64,000 bases of DNA from Anisus vortex (Eukaryota; Mollusca; Gastropoda; Planorbidae). Position 1 is the stretch's first letter. Each line of letters opens with the position of its first letter. The notes under the pieces are model-generated. The model saw nothing but the letters and a program-made list of their open reading frames with translations, ran no database searches and was not told the origin of the DNA. Position numbers and translations under genes: made by a program. The stretch is taken from NCBI GenBank assembly GCA_949126835.1, contig OX421498.1, positions 29,493,581 through 29,557,580 of the forward strand, written 5' to 3'. Below, one piece after another: positions 23,216 to 35,945 of the stretch.

Positions 23216-23480
23216 TGTCCTAGCTTCGACCTGTTTCTAGCTTCGACCGATTTCTCTAAAGGGCGCAGAAAAAAAAATTCTAAACTAACTATAGGTTATA
23301 TTTCTTTATTGTATTTTAGTTTAACCCTCTAGGTGTCCGAAAATCATATTTTGCACTAACACATAATATCTCGACTTATAATGGGCCCGTATTTCAAATA
23401 GCTTAGCGCCTTATCAAGTCTAAATCCGGCCTTGACCTCGCTCAAACTTCGACCAGCGCAAAATTCTAACTTCGACCTAT
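23216..23480. promoter_or_regulatory. Subterminal CTTCGACC repeats of the pogo-like element
   Basis: The motif (A)CTTCGACC occurs at about 23222, 23239, 23446 and 23471, with a TTGACC variant at about 23432. They lie upstream of the transposase remnant and would fit transposase-binding sites. I find no inverted counterpart downstream. Confidence 0.5.
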
Positions 23481-23615
23481 GTATATAGAGCTATATATCA
23501 CAATTATACCTAAATCATATTTCCCTGCTTGTATTTCAATTAGATCTAGACTATAATATAGTTTGTTATCAAATTTAACGTTAGATTTATATTTTTATCA
23601 ACACTGATCAACTGA

Positions 23616-24950
23616 CACTCTAAATGAAAAGCCGAGTTACATAGCATTTGCTAAGTTGAAAGAAGCCATGAATGCAGTTGAAAATGACATGTCTTATGAA
23701 AAGGCGTCTTTGAAATATGGGGTGCCCAAGTCCACCATTATTAACCACGGTACGTCAGAGGTCATATTAAGGAGGGTTCAAAATTTGGACGAAGATGTGA
23801 GATCGATTGTCGATAGAGTCCTGGAGGCATCAAGGGCAGGTTTTTCTTACACAAAGAGGAGGCTATTGGCAATGGTGGGGCTTCTCTCCAAGAGACTAAG
23901 GATTGTAACCAGGTTCACGAATGGTGTGCCTGGCGAGGGGTACTGGTGAAAGATAAAACAGCGTCACCCTGAGCTGACAGTGCATGTGGCTGAAGCGTTA
24001 CCCCAGTGCAGAATGACTATGCTAAATTACTTGAGCGATTTGGATAGCCTGTTAGCTGTATTTGTACTTGGGGTCAAATCCACATGCTATGAAACAAGGC
24101 CTCCAGCTTCAACACAAGCCCTGTACGGTAGTAGCAAAGAAGGGAGTTAGAGGTGTCTCTGCCAGAGTTACAGGTTCCAATATCACAATATTTGCCACCA
24201 TCAATGCCGCTGGCACAGCTATACCTCCTATGATTGTTGTAATGGGGAAAACGCCACGATCTGTATGTGCATTTAATGTGGCAAGTGCACCAGAGGGAAG
24301 AGTGTAGACCTATCAGGAGTCTGAATGGATGGACGATCTGCTGGGAGCACAATGGTTTAAGCAGGTGTTTTTAAAACATTGCGGCCCAGATCGACCTCAA
24401 TTACTCCTGCTAGATTCACACAGTTCCCATGAAGTGATCAAGTTATTGGAAACCGCCAGAAAGAAAATATATATATATTAGCACTTCCCCCTCCCCTTAG
24501 GACCCACAAACTACAGCCATTGGACAAATGTATCTTTGGACCTTTTAAAAAGCACTATGGGACAAGGTGTACAGAATATTTATCGATGCACCCAGCAAAC
24601 TTCATTAGTAGAATGTCCTGGGGGAAACTGTTCACTTTAGCCTGGAACCAAGCCATGAAGCATAGCAATATCCATAGGCTTTTAAGACAACCGGGAATCA
24701 TCCCTTTAACCCAGCGGTTATTTCTAGGCTAAGAACTTACCCCAGTGAACAATTCAACCGCCCATTGCCTGCAGATCTAGAAGATGCAACACAACATGGC
24801 CCTTCTGATGCCATGCAACGACCAGAACAATCTAAGCAAGATATGGTTTTGCAGTAATTGAAAATTTTATTGACGAGGACGCTCTGATGGTCATGAGAAA
24901 TTGTATGCATGAAATAGTTGATAGCCTTGATCCAAAGGAACATCAGACAA
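23616..24950 (+). pseudogene. Decayed pogo/Tigger-type (DDE_1) transposase
   Basis: Fragments in successive frames follow the order of a CENP-B/Jerky-like transposase. First is a Psq-type helix-turn-helix (MSYEKASLKYGVPKSTI, about 23690-23745). Next is the start of the DDE domain (NITIFATINAAGTAIPPMIV at about 24177-24236). Then comes LLLLDSHSSHE with the second catalytic Asp (about 24400-24432). Last are a THKLQPLDKCIFGPFKKHY block (about 24500-24560) and a C-terminal segment to about 24945. At least two stops and several frameshifts break it. The intact protein would be cut-and-paste transposase; here it is dead. Confidence 0.85.
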
Positions 24951-26400
24951 TTCTCTCTACAAATGTATATACTTTTTTTTTTACAGGGTGGGACTATGTT
25001 CTAAAAAATATATTTAAAAAAGCCTGGAAAACAAAAGTTTATAAATATCTTTTTAAGGTAATTATTTAAGGTGATTATACACAAAATGTAATTTTTTATA
25101 AGGTTAGTCATATTTACCAAAATGGTTTATACAATATAATTATAAAGACAGTTTCTCTTTGACAAAAAATGTTAACCTTTTAAAAATATTTTTGGTTCTG
25201 TTGCGTGGTCGAGATTTTATTGCACTGCAGAGAGGTCCCAAGACTGGTGGGGAGGAAGCAATGTCAGCATATCTCACCAAGCCCTGGTGCCTGGATGTCC
25301 AGGCCTATAGTCTGGAATTTGTGCTACCAGGCGACAGTGCAGGAATATGAGCCAGCCACCACGTTAATTATCCAGGAGAAATCTGCAGGTGGTAAGAAGC
25401 AGAGTAGTGCTTGGGAATGTGGAGACCATACCCTTTGTTACTTGATGTCAGTGATTGAAACAGAGCATAATAAATAGTCTATGGTCAAAGGGAGATAACC
25501 AATGAAAAGAAGAGTAGACCTTGACCTTGGACAGACTTTGTTTGTTGTATGACAAGTGGAGACTAGGGTTACTGCGCAGTTGAGTGATTTGTTGTTAATT
25601 CGCGTGTTAGGTTAGAGAAAGATCGGAGGGAAGGTTACGAGACTTGACCTTAGTCAGTGGTGTGTGCAACGAGCTCTTGTGAGATAGCAGCTGTATTTTT
25701 ATGTGGAGATTTTGTAATGGATATAATATTAGAGATCTCTGTGAATCTATTCTGTAAATTCTATTAAGTAAATTGCAATGCTATTGAGTGAATATATATC
25801 TATATCATTGTGCATGGATATTCACATGAATTGTGCGGAGATAAAAATATATGTGTGTGAATTAACTTATCATTTACTGTTCTGGAGTGTTTAGTACTTT
25901 TATGAACGCCTCGAAGATATGTGTGAGTGAATGATACAAGTACAGAAACATACAACTTACACTTGACATGCCGATAGGGTGGCTAGTTTTGGATAGGATC
26001 TTGATCAACCCCTTTACATGTATGGCTACATTCATGTTATCGAATTTCATCTTCTTTACCAGTATTTTTATAGTTTATGAGAGTTCTGATCTTACATTAT
26101 GATATTCCTTATCTATTCCTCTACAATAAACTTAACGTTGAGCTATTTGCAGCATCTAATTTCCATATATTTAGCCATATGCTGTACTCCATTAGTTGCT
26201 GTAGTCTTAAAACCTTTACTCTCGTTGTGTTCCATGGGGAGACAATTACCAAAATTAATCAAAGCGCAAACTAAATTTTAAGGCACAAATTTTCAGGGTA
26301 TTACTGTACAATTTTGTTTATACTGCGTAACACTTATTAGGTACTTTTAAATGTATTAGTTTTTAGTTTTGATAAAGCACTGAGTGTTGTTGCTTCTTTG
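24951..26400. other. No recognised gene; possible retroelement remnant
   Basis: Short frames at 25159-25477 are unassigned. 25500-26000 has moderate GC, no coding frame and a look of a solo LTR, but I could not find TG...CA ends with a target duplication. Confidence 0.3.
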
Positions 26401-26406
26401 TGTCAG

Positions 26407-26532
26407 TATTGCCTCATCAAGATTCAACTTTTCTCAACACAAAGCCAAAAAGACTTGTCGGCATTTGGATTCCCTTGGAAGATTCCACCAAATAAAATGG
26501 TTGCTTGAGGTTTATTCCTGGCTCTCACAAAA
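26407..26532 (+). pseudogene. Broken exon of a phytanoyl-CoA dioxygenase domain protein (PHYHD1-like)
   Basis: A good acceptor (TTCTTTGTGTCAG) precedes 26407 and a GTATGA donor follows 26532. The exon translates as [11 protein letters not shown], a [11 protein letters not shown] segment, a stop, then NGCLRFIPGSHK. This is the core of PHYHD1-type 2-oxoglutarate/Fe(II) oxygenases, including the His-x-Asp iron-binding motif (HQD). Two changes break it: a TAA at 26493-26495 where the family has Glu (GAA), and Arg for the usual Trp in CL(W)FIPGSH. I searched both flanks for the preceding exon and for the second-His exon and found neither. It is therefore most likely a stranded exon of a dead copy. 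A sequencing error at the TAA would not explain the missing neighbours. Confidence 0.72.
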
Positions 26533-27225
26533 GTATGATGTTAACTCTTATCAGTTTATCTTAAATAAATAAAACTATAAAAATAGTGTGTTTTCATGTT
26601 CAAATAGAGTAACATTTGTGTGAATTTGAGGATTGAATTATTATGATTTAGTTTCAGATTATCAAGTCTATCAAGTTTATCTAAGTCATACCAAACAAAT
26701 TACATTTAAGAAAGATTGATTTAATATAAATCTTGTAATAAAAATTAGAAAGAACATAATTAATGACACACTATTGTGAAGACACAATATTTATCACTAA
26801 TTTGAATATACACAGTTGGGGGCAAGGTGATGATGCTTGGGCGTTGTATTGTTTACTTGATGCACCTTGTATGCCCTGTCTAAGACAACCCGTGAATTCT
26901 GCTTCATAAGCCATGAATCTTTTTTGTTGAACTCAATATTATTATGGTTTGCATAAATCGTAAACAAATTTTTAATGTTTTTTTTTTAAAGTTTTCAAAA
27001 GGGTATAAAAGTTTACTTATATTATAGTCTAATGAACGCGTAAATAAAAATGAAAAAGGAACACAAAAAACATAAACATTAACAAAACTGATAGTAATAA
27101 AAAACAAAAACAAGACATAACTAAGTTGAAAACAATCCATGAGATTGGGTTATTCAACCTTGACACGTTTATAAGACCAAAAAAATCCATATTTGCTGAA
27201 AAACTGGTGTATAGAGTGACCTTGA
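26533..27225. other. No recognised gene
   Basis: AT-rich sequence; the minus-strand frame at 26904-27140 is low-complexity. No further PHYHD1-like exon is visible. Confidence 0.35.
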
Positions 27226-27227
27226 GT

Positions 27228-27465
27228 TGTCCTGCCGAAGGTTCGCTGTAAAAATCATTTGAAGGTTAGGATTTTTACCCGGGTCTGGAGGATGTCAGTG
27301 AGTCTACCCAGCTCTGATGTTACCTGACATTAGTTAGGGAAAAGTAACAGTGGCTGGACATTGTGCTGGCCACACTTTCCCCTAGTATGTAATGTGGTGG
27401 CCAGGGAAACTCAAGGACATTGGTTCACTGACCCTTTTGATCAAATTGGTCTGGCAGGGTTAATT
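27228..27465 (+). mobile_element. tRNA-headed SINE, family A, head deleted
   Basis: Plus orientation. Contains TTTTTACCCGGGTCTGGAGG, the CCCAGCTCTGATG block, GTGCTGGCCACAC and the GGTTCACTGACCC tail region. The tRNA-like head is reduced to CCGAAGGTTCGC. Confidence 0.8.
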
Positions 27466-28339
27466 TAGTGAGGAAAAAAAACATAGTGGGTTAGCTCTGA
27501 TAGTGTTGGTACATGTACTTTTAGTAAGAATATAAAAAATATAGTTAGTAAGCTTTTGGCTATAAGTTAACTATGTAGAAATTGCTCAACATTTTTTTAA
27601 ATGAATTTACAATGTTATTTTTTGAAGGAGGATTAGGACATATTGACTTTCTTTGGTCTGTAAAAACTATATTCTCTACAGTTTTTTAACAATAGTATAA
27701 GTATACCGTGCCAGACCAATTTGAGCACACTACCTGTTGATCACCATGCCCTATCTATAACACAGTTAGTGTCTTTTAAATTATCACTAAAAAATATAAA
27801 ATTTCATTTTTCCTTTCATTTTATCCAGGCTGCCACCAACTGATAAAGGAACGTTTGTTCGTCTGTTGGATGAGACAGCCTCTTAACCTATCAACTCTTC
27901 TCCAACTCAAGATTTCAAACTTTCCCAGTGTAAATTACATTCAGGTATACCCAATGTTGATTAATGTTTAGTTTCGGGACACATTTTACACTCAAAGGGT
28001 AGTTGTTAGTCATATTTAATTAAAAACTGACTGCATTGATGCAAAAGCAAATAAACATGATTTCATGTATTATAGTAAAGTAAAAGCTGCATACACATGA
28101 ATTCATTTATTATAGTATAGAGAAAGTTGTATACATATGAATTCATGTATTATAGTATAGAGCAAGTTGTATACATATGAATTCATGTATTATAGTAGGC
28201 CTATAAAGAAAGTTATACACACATAAGTTGTATACATTTAAATCTTGTTTTAATCAAGGAAGTTAAATTGTTTTAAATATAATAAAATCATAGTATAAAA
28301 AACAGTATGGATTACAGATAGTGCAGGGTCATATGGAAT

Positions 28340-28730
28340 GAAAATCAGCTAAAAAAAAATAAAAATAATGATCAACACCACAGATGCCAGAAGTGCAAAC
28401 ACTATAATAAACCAACAACAACTAGAAGAAGTAAAGAATTTCAAATATCTAGAAGCAATTATGTACGTAGACGGAAGCAATTCGAGGTAGGATTGGGTCA
28501 GCAATGGTTAGACTAAACAGAATCTGGTCCAGCAAAAGCATTAGTCTCCCAACAAAGCTCAGACTTCACAGAGCCCTTGTGAAACCCATTGTTCTGTATG
28601 GATGTGAGACCTGGACACTACTAGCAGCCACTGAAAACAAATTGCAGACATTTGATGATAAATGCATAAGAAAAATCCTCGAATCTTCTTCCTAGAACAC
28701 AGGACTAAATGAGTATTTCTGGGACAGAAT
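28340..28730 (+). mobile_element. RTE-like LINE fragment (RT C-terminus)
   Basis: The translation gives LEEVKNFKYLEAIMYVDGSN and then, after a frameshift, MVRLNRIWSSKSISLPTKLR and LYGCETWTLLAATENKLQTF. This is the very common end of the RT domain in RTE-type LINEs. Truncated at both ends. Confidence 0.85.
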
Positions 28731-29305
28731 AGCCTCATTGTTTTATTATTAAATGAAAGTTTATCTACGTGTAATTAGACATTGCTGGGAGTTTCATTTG
28801 AGGTCCTCTTATTTTTTATCCAAACCTTTTTTTCATAGATTTTTACCAGATTTTAACTTCTAGACATTTTCATATTTGAATCATTCCATAACGGTGACAG
28901 GTAGGCCGACCCATATAGAGCTGGGTTGACTACTGCAGTCCTAAGTATACGTATTAGGAATTGGATATGATGAAACACTGAAACAGTATAAATACAAATT
29001 CTACGTAAATGAACAAATTTTAATTCTTAATGCATTGAACTTTAAAAGCATTTATGATAAAAGTTAACATTAAGAAATTTTATGATAAAAGATTATACAA
29101 GAATGAAAACTTGTTAACAAGTAAAAAATGATAAATTGCAAAGTTTTAAAAAAATCCTTTGACAATTTTTCCACCGAACTGGAACAATTTCTTTTACATT
29201 TCTAAAAATGAAACATATTTCATTTTGGTAAAAAAAAACTCTAGGATACCATTTTTTAGAAACATGAGTAACACGTTAAATTTAACATTTCACAATTACT
29301 AATTG
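28731..29305. other. Intergenic, no gene seen
   Basis: AT-rich with nothing supportable. Confidence 0.35.
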
Positions 29306-29311
29306 AAGTAT

Positions 29312-29575
29312 AAAGTAAAGTACCCATTGGATTCAATTCATCCATAGGTCCAGTGAAGCAGCGTTAACTAGTTTCTGTGGCCACAGCACACTAGGTGATT
29401 GTGTGGCCAGCACTATACACAGCCGCCTTTACTTTACCCCAACTAATGTCAGGTACCCATCAGAGCTGGGTAGACTCAGAGAAACCCTGCAGACCCGGCA
29501 AAAAATCAAAGCCTGCACCACGATTTGAACCCAGAACCTTCCGTACGCCAGCCAAACCGCCACAATGCCCCCAAT
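29312..29575 (-). mobile_element. tRNA-headed SINE, family A
   Basis: Nearly complete copy with the head at 29575-29490 (box B GGGTTCAAATCG on the minus strand) and the tail at 29312-29330. Confidence 0.88.
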
Positions 29576-29636
29576 TAAAATATTTATATTACTATGCACA
29601 AAAAGAAATAAAAAAAATAATTACAGCTGCAAGCGT

Positions 29637-30020
29637 CATTTAGTACAGACATCTCAGAACTCATCTCATTTAGTACAGACATCTCAGAACTCATCTCATT
29701 TAGTACAGACATCTCAGAACTCATCTCATTTAGTACAGACATCTCAGAACTCATCTCATTTAGTACAGACATCTCAGAACTCATCTCATTTAGTACAGAC
29801 ATCTCAGAACTCATCTCATTTAGTACAGACATCTCAGAACTCATCTCATTTAGTACAGACATCTCAGAACTCATCTCATTTAGTACAGACATCTCAGAAC
29901 TCATCTCATTTAGTACAGACATCTCAGAACTCATCTCATTTAGTACAGACATCTCAGAACTCATCTCATTTAGTACAGACATCTCAGAACTCATCTCATT
30001 TAGTACAGATATCTCAGAAC
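29637..30020 (+). repeat. Perfect 30-bp minisatellite, 12 units
   Basis: Twelve consecutive identical copies of TAGTACAGACATCTCAGAAC plus TCATCTCATT fill 29641-30000, followed by one degenerate copy. Because 30 is a multiple of three, both strands stay open (the plus and minus frames at 29565-30104 and 29584-29994). Neither is a gene. Confidence 0.98.
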
Positions 30021-31490
30021 CATTCTTCTCTATTTATTTCAGTCCATTTGGTCTTCCAAATGCTTCAATTCTTGATCCTTGATCCTGTTTCAACTCCTAA
30101 CTAAATCATTGCTTCACCATTTCTAAATGATAAAAAATGTCATTTAAATCAATAAACACATTCAAGTTTATATAATAGAGTTTATATCTATGTCTTAACA
30201 GAAACAGTGAAAATATAAAATAAACCTATTGCAATCATAAATACACAATTTCAAAACTAATTGTGAAACTAGTGGGCTTTTAGTCATTGCAAAATGCATT
30301 TTAAAAGTATCAGACTCAGAGTATATGTACCTGCTACATGAAATTCAGTTTTGTTCTGAAGTTTTATTCCCAGAGAGGCAATCCATCTCCATCATCATCC
30401 TATCTGAAAATGAATAGTAAATATTAACTTTTAAATTCTAATCTCTTAATATACCAAAGCCATTGCATTTAAGGTTAAAAAGCTAAATTATAAAAATACA
30501 AGTATTATAGAATTGTACATTATCTTTTGTTGACATCCATAAATCATAACACTTGATCCCATGCTCTGCTTTCTTTCTATCTGCTACAATAATTCTGTTT
30601 TGGTCTGAAATTTGTTTTCCTGGAAGGCAATCCATCCATCGTCCGTCTATCTGAAGATGAAAAGAAAATATTAAACAACTTTAATGTAAAGAAATGCTAA
30701 TTTCTAATACAACTAAAAGGCTAAATTATAAAAGAATTTAAACTATTACTTTTTCTTGACATTCATGACTCAATAATTGATCCCATGCTCTGCTTTTGGT
30801 ATTCTCCTAAGCATTAGTCAAATATATGGTCTGTCCTCAAGGAATGATGGTGTATTTTTTTGGGTCTTTGTCTTTCGTCCTTCTACTGCTTCTCCTCTCT
30901 GTGCTGTTTGCTGCTAAGGTGCATTGTGCCCTGTGGCAGAGCTGTGCGTCACATGATGCAGTCATCTGAGTTCCTAATAGATAAGTTTAATTTGCACAAG
31001 AGTTAAGTCCCTCTTTTCCATGCGCCTTCTGCAGCAAAGTTCTGGGTTTATGCCCAGAGCCATTCTGCAGAATATCAAGATAGTAAACATATAAATGTAA
31101 ACAATTTGTACTTCACAACATTGAAAATAATATAATGCTAAATTAATTTATAGATTTATTCAACTAAAATGCTTAGTTTTCCAATGATAACTTTTGTTTG
31201 AATATATTAAAAGATCCTGCTTTCAAAGCTATTCTCTTACAATCTAAATAATAACATATCTAGGTCTAAGAAAACTTCACTGACACAACCTGAACAATAT
31301 AACACAACAAAATGTAAAAAGTTAAATGCAAAAAGAAAAATGTAAAAAGTAAAAAGTATTAAAAGTTAGAACTAAATAGTTAAAATAAAAAGGTAAAAAG
31401 AATATATAAGAAATATATTGGCTATTTAGCATAAAAAGTGTCAAAGCATTTTATTGCTTAAGTGTCAACAAACCATGTGTGAACATTATC
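30021..31490. other. No recognised gene; local tandem duplication
   Basis: A segment of about 250 bp is repeated in tandem (about 30350-30590 and 30600-30810). Shared words are GGCAATCCATC, AAGGCTAAATTATAAAA and TTGATCCCATGCTCTGCTTT. 30850-31080 is less AT-rich but has no convincing exon. Confidence 0.5.
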
Positions 31491-31499
31491 ATAACAAAA

Positions 31500-31977
31500 A
31501 ACCATAAAAACGAAGCTTTTATTATACTCCCTTTATTTGCAAACTAAGTTTACCATCATGTAATTAAATAATTGATTGACTACTGCAAATGAAACGTACA
31601 GAAAAATATCTGTGTCGCAAATCTCAAAAATATCTCCTTACTCCGTATGAATTGTTCTAAAAATAATCTTATCGCATAATTTTTTTTTCTATCTTTGCGC
31701 CGAAAAACTATAAAAAGTTGCACGGGCATTTTTAAAGTGAAACCAAACATTTTCTTATACTTTCCTTTTAAGAAATGAGTATTGTCATAAGTGTAGTATT
31801 ATTAAGTTGTTTTAACTGAAAATTTGATAGGATGTATTGTTAGTCGGGGTGAGTCTGCTGTTCAAATTTCAGCTCGATCGGACCACGGGAAGTGGTCGAA
31901 AAATTGAAGCCAATTTTTGCACCATTGCAGACAGACAGACAGACAGAAAATGCAACTTAAAATAAAGGGAGTAAAAA
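31500..31977. mobile_element. TIR element with TTTTATTATACTCCCTTT end, copy 1
   Basis: The left end TTTTATTATACTCCCTTTAT is inverted at the right as AAAGGGAGTAAAAA. Inside are GAAAATTTGATAGGATGTAT, TTCAGCTCGATCGGACCACG and a CAGA run. A second copy is at 46758-47280. Confidence 0.75.
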
Positions 31978-33258
31978 TGTCTAACCATTTCTTATGAAAC
32001 ATTACTTTAACATTTGAATAATGTACCAAAACAAAGCATATAACAGCATACATTATTTACAAAAGAAATGTTGCATCTGTTAACAATATTGTCTCTCTAA
32101 TATTGTCTCTCTGTCTGCAGTCCACAATGTGTTAAAGTAAAGTTCTTATAACAGTGAATAAAATATTTTTTTAATCAAGCACCAGCAGTCATGATGCAGT
32201 GTATTCAAAATCATTTGGTTATGCAGCACACATATTGATAAACATTATAGACAGAAGTAATGTAGAAAAAATATTCTAAACTATATTTATTTACACACGT
32301 TTATGTGTCATATCTAAATAGCCCTTCTGATAATTGTCATTACTTTATGCCACTGTGACCTAAGAAGAAGAAATTCAGAAAAAAGTATTTAAAAAAAATG
32401 TCTTGTATTGTGTTTTGGCATTAGTTTAGTCTAGTTAAGCTAAATTAAAATTAATCATAAATTCTTTAGAAACTGTCAATACAACATAGAATTATTTTAA
32501 TTTCAAAGCAGGAAATAATATATTGAAACACATTCAGAAAAAAAGCAGCACTTTTCATACATCACTAAACCTAGAAACACTAGAGGAAAGAGAGCAAAGA
32601 TCAAAGTAGTGTTACGAAAGTAGTTTTATTTCCATAATTATATTGGTTCTATTATTATTAATTAAAGTTAAAAAGAAATAATCTTAAACCCGAAATGTTT
32701 CCGTGTTAGGAAAAAAACATGTATATGTCTAGACACTACGTCATAGCATTAAAATGCGTCATACGTCGCACGAGGGTTTGAGATCGTTAGTCAGTTCTAG
32801 CTTGGGCGCTATTGTGTGAGGACTGTTCTTAACCACTTTCTTAAAAGATACGTTATTACGGCTTAATACTATATCAATGAATCTCAACTGATTTAAGTTT
32901 CATCCTATACTGTTGGTACCTGTATTCTGTGTGTCTGTTATATTCATAATTTCAACTTGTTGGAATAAAATTGTGTTTAACATATTCAAAAAGGATTGTG
33001 GATTTCCTCTATATTAAGGTATAGTTAATTCATTTACTAAAAACCTAAAGCACATCCTACGAGCCAAATAAATATCAAATCTACTACAATAACACCAATA
33101 CTAATTCTTGTACAACCTTGATGGATCCAAGAGGGATGTGAATCAAAAGAATGTTTAAATATTACATTTCTAAATATATTATTATACGTCAGTAGCTGAT
33201 TTCGCAAGTGACAGTAGTAATAAAAATGTAAAAAATTAAATTCTAACTTTTAAATACA
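31978..33258. other. Intergenic, no gene seen
   Basis: 32700-33000 is GC-richer and looks like an LTR or promoter remnant, but I find no ends or target duplication. No exon supported. Confidence 0.3.
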
Positions 33259-34615
33259 GTGGTACCTCCTCTACTCTACTCTTATACTCATCTACTCTAC
33301 TTTCATACTCAACTACTCTACTCTCATACTAATCTACTGTACTTTCATACTCAGCTACTCTACTCTCACACTCATCCACTCTTCTCTTATACTCATATTC
33401 TCTACACATATACTCCTCTACTCTCATACTCAGCTACTCTACTCTTATACACGTATTCTCTACTTTCATACTCTTCTACTCTCATACTCATCTACTCTAC
33501 TCTCATACTCCTCTACTCTCATACTCATCTACTCTACTTTCATACTCCTCTACTCTCATACTCATCTACTCTACTTTCATACTCCTCTACTCTCATACTC
33601 ATCTACTCTACTCTTATACTCCTCTACTCTCATACTCCTCTACTCTACTCTCATACTCCTCTACTCTACTCTCATACTCCTCTACTCTCATATTCATCTA
33701 CTCTACTCTCATACTCATCTTCTCTACTCTCATATTCATCTACTCTACTCTCATACTCATCTTCTCTACACTCATATTCATCTACTCTACTTTCATACTC
33801 CTCTACTCTCATACTCATCTACTCTACTCTCATACTCCTCTACTCTCATACTCATCTACTCTACTCTCATATTCATCTACTCTACTTTCATACTCCTCTA
33901 CTCTCATACTCCTCTACTCTACTCTAATACTCCTCTACTCCCATATTCATCTACTCTACTCTCATACTCATCTACTCTACTCTCATACTCCTCTACTCTA
34001 CTCTCATACTCCTCTACTCTCATACACATCTACTCTACTCTCATACTCATCTCCCTCATACTCATCTACTCTACTCTCATACTCCTCTACTCTACTCTCA
34101 TACTCCTCTACTCTCATACTCATCTACTCTACTCTCATACTCATCTTCTCTACTCTCATATTTATCTACTCTACTCTCATACTCATCTACTCTACTCTCA
34201 TATTCATCTACTATACTTTCATACTCCTCTACTCTCATACTCATCTACTCTACTCTCATATTCATCTACTCTACTTTCATACTCCTCTACTCTCATTCTC
34301 ATCTTCTCTACTCTCATATTCATCTACTCTACTTTCATACTCCTCTACTCTCATTCTCATCTTCTCTACTCTCATATTCATCTACTCTACTTTCATACTC
34401 CTCTACTCTCATACTCATCTTCTCTACTCTCATTTTCATCTACTCTACTTTCATACTCCTCTACTCTCATACTCATCTTCTCTACTCTCATATTCATCTA
34501 CTCTACTTTAATACTCCTCTACTCTCATATTCATCTACTCTACTCTCATTCTCATCTAATCTACTCTCATGCTCATCTTCTCTACTCTCATACTCATCTA
34601 CTCTACTCTTCTACC
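33259..34615 (+). repeat. Long CTACTCTCATACTCAT satellite, left edge of unit 2
   Basis: About 1.36 kb of CTACTCTACTCTCATACTC-type units in 21-, 33- and 54-bp higher-order patterns. The 222-codon frame in it is an artefact of period. It marks where unit 2 begins to match unit 1. Confidence 0.97.
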
Positions 34616-35589
34616 CATGTCTAAGTCATGACGATCGTCTTCAAATGGCGTAGCCAAAGGCGCAGCAGGGCGGTACCTCCTGAGACCATTTTCTAAACAT
34701 GTGGGGCCTTTCAGAGAAAACCAGTAAATAATTTTTACTGATCAAAGAATAGCCTTCCAAAGTAGGCACTTTTAAAAATAATATTTTAAAACAGTTTCAT
34801 GCAAAAATGTATTAAAAAAAACAACAACATTGGAGCGTTAAAAAAAAAGTAAGGCTTTTTTAAAACTGACAACTTCAGCCCTTCAAAAAAGAAAAATTGG
34901 CGCTTTTTCAAGATAAAAAAACAACGAGCGAGGCTTTTTCGTCAATAAAATGTGAGGCTTTTCCGATCATAAAGATACAATAGAACAAGTCCATACTTTC
35001 TGGTCGGGATCAAAATAAAAATAAATTTGATACGAAATAGTAGGCTATAATATGTATTTTTTTATAATAATAATTATATGTTTTACAAAATGAAGTTAAG
35101 AGTATCCCTTAGTAAGCCTTAGTACTATAGATTATGTTATTATACGTTAAACTATTGTCGTAAATTTTTAAAGGGACCGCGAGCTATGAAAAGAATATCT
35201 AAGTGACCGCCAGGTAATAAATCCTTTACAACGTTTGAGAACCACTGACAACATCTGGAGTTGCGAGACAAACAAAAAGTTATCTTGTTGTAATGTTTAA
35301 ACAGGTGGAATCAAGTTGTCGTTGTAAATAGATAGAGAGTTTAGTTAAACCTCAAATGCGGCGTTGTGGTTAACATTGAAAACAACAATGCAGCTAATTG
35401 TGTGACCATCCTGCAAAGCATTGCAACACTAACCTATAAAAGGCAATAAACTGTAGATAAACCTTTTGTTCGAAAATATAGTGTCGATACGAAAACAGAG
35501 TCTACGTGCAATGTCAAGTTGACATTAAAGTAATACATTTCACGATTAGGGATAAAACTGTCCGCGTATGTAATGTGATGGTGGGGTAG

Positions 35590-35775
35590 TGTCGAACCAG
35601 CATCTCCGCTGACGGCCTCTCCTACGCCCACCTTCCACCGTGCCCTGGAGGGTTGTTTTTGACAGACTATTGTGCCCCAACACATGACCTAACCATGTCA
35701 GTTTGCGCCGTTTGATTGTTGCCATAATGTTTTCTTGAGGGCCTGCAATTGAGGATATTCCGTTCCACACATACG
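35590..35775 (-). mobile_element. RTE-like LINE 3' fragment (minus)
   Basis: The minus-strand translation ends with MATIKRRKLTWLGHVLGHNS and TLQGTVEGGRRRGRQRRCWF, the typical C-terminus of this LINE family. It is inserted between sequences that are adjacent in unit 1 (about 11395-11410). Confidence 0.85.
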
Positions 35776-35792
35776 TGATGGGTCACAATATA

Positions 35793-35945
35793 CGCAGAGC
35801 CCACACGGGCCTATGTAGCGCACCAGGGCAAAAGTTTCAGCGACGCCCCCTTGCATACTGTAATTGTTTTGTTTAGTGATATATTTAGACTATATTAGCC
35901 GCCCCTAGAAGAGTCGCCCCCAGGCATATGCCCCCTCTACCCCCC
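35793..35945. repeat. About 150-bp dispersed repeat, copy 2
   Basis: Matches 8860-9005. It interrupts unit 2: TATACG stands before it (about 35789-35794) and again after it near 35968, while unit 1 has a single ATATACG at 11420. Confidence 0.7.

Noticed and set aside
25500..26000. Possible solo LTR
   Set aside because: No TG...CA ends, target duplication or second LTR could be found; the same applies to 32700-33000.
27833..27954. Exon-like segment after a strong pyrimidine tract and AG
   Set aside because: Two frames are possible (a short one ending in TAA, or one to CAG/GTATAC). Neither resembles the PHYHD1 C-terminus or any family I know.
29565..30104. Long frames on both strands (179 and 136 codons)
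   Set aside because: They translate the 30-bp minisatellite; period divisible by three keeps every frame open.
33259..33927. 222-codon frame rich in Tyr, Ser, Leu and His
   Set aside because: Pure CTACTCTCATACTCAT satellite, no other coding signal.
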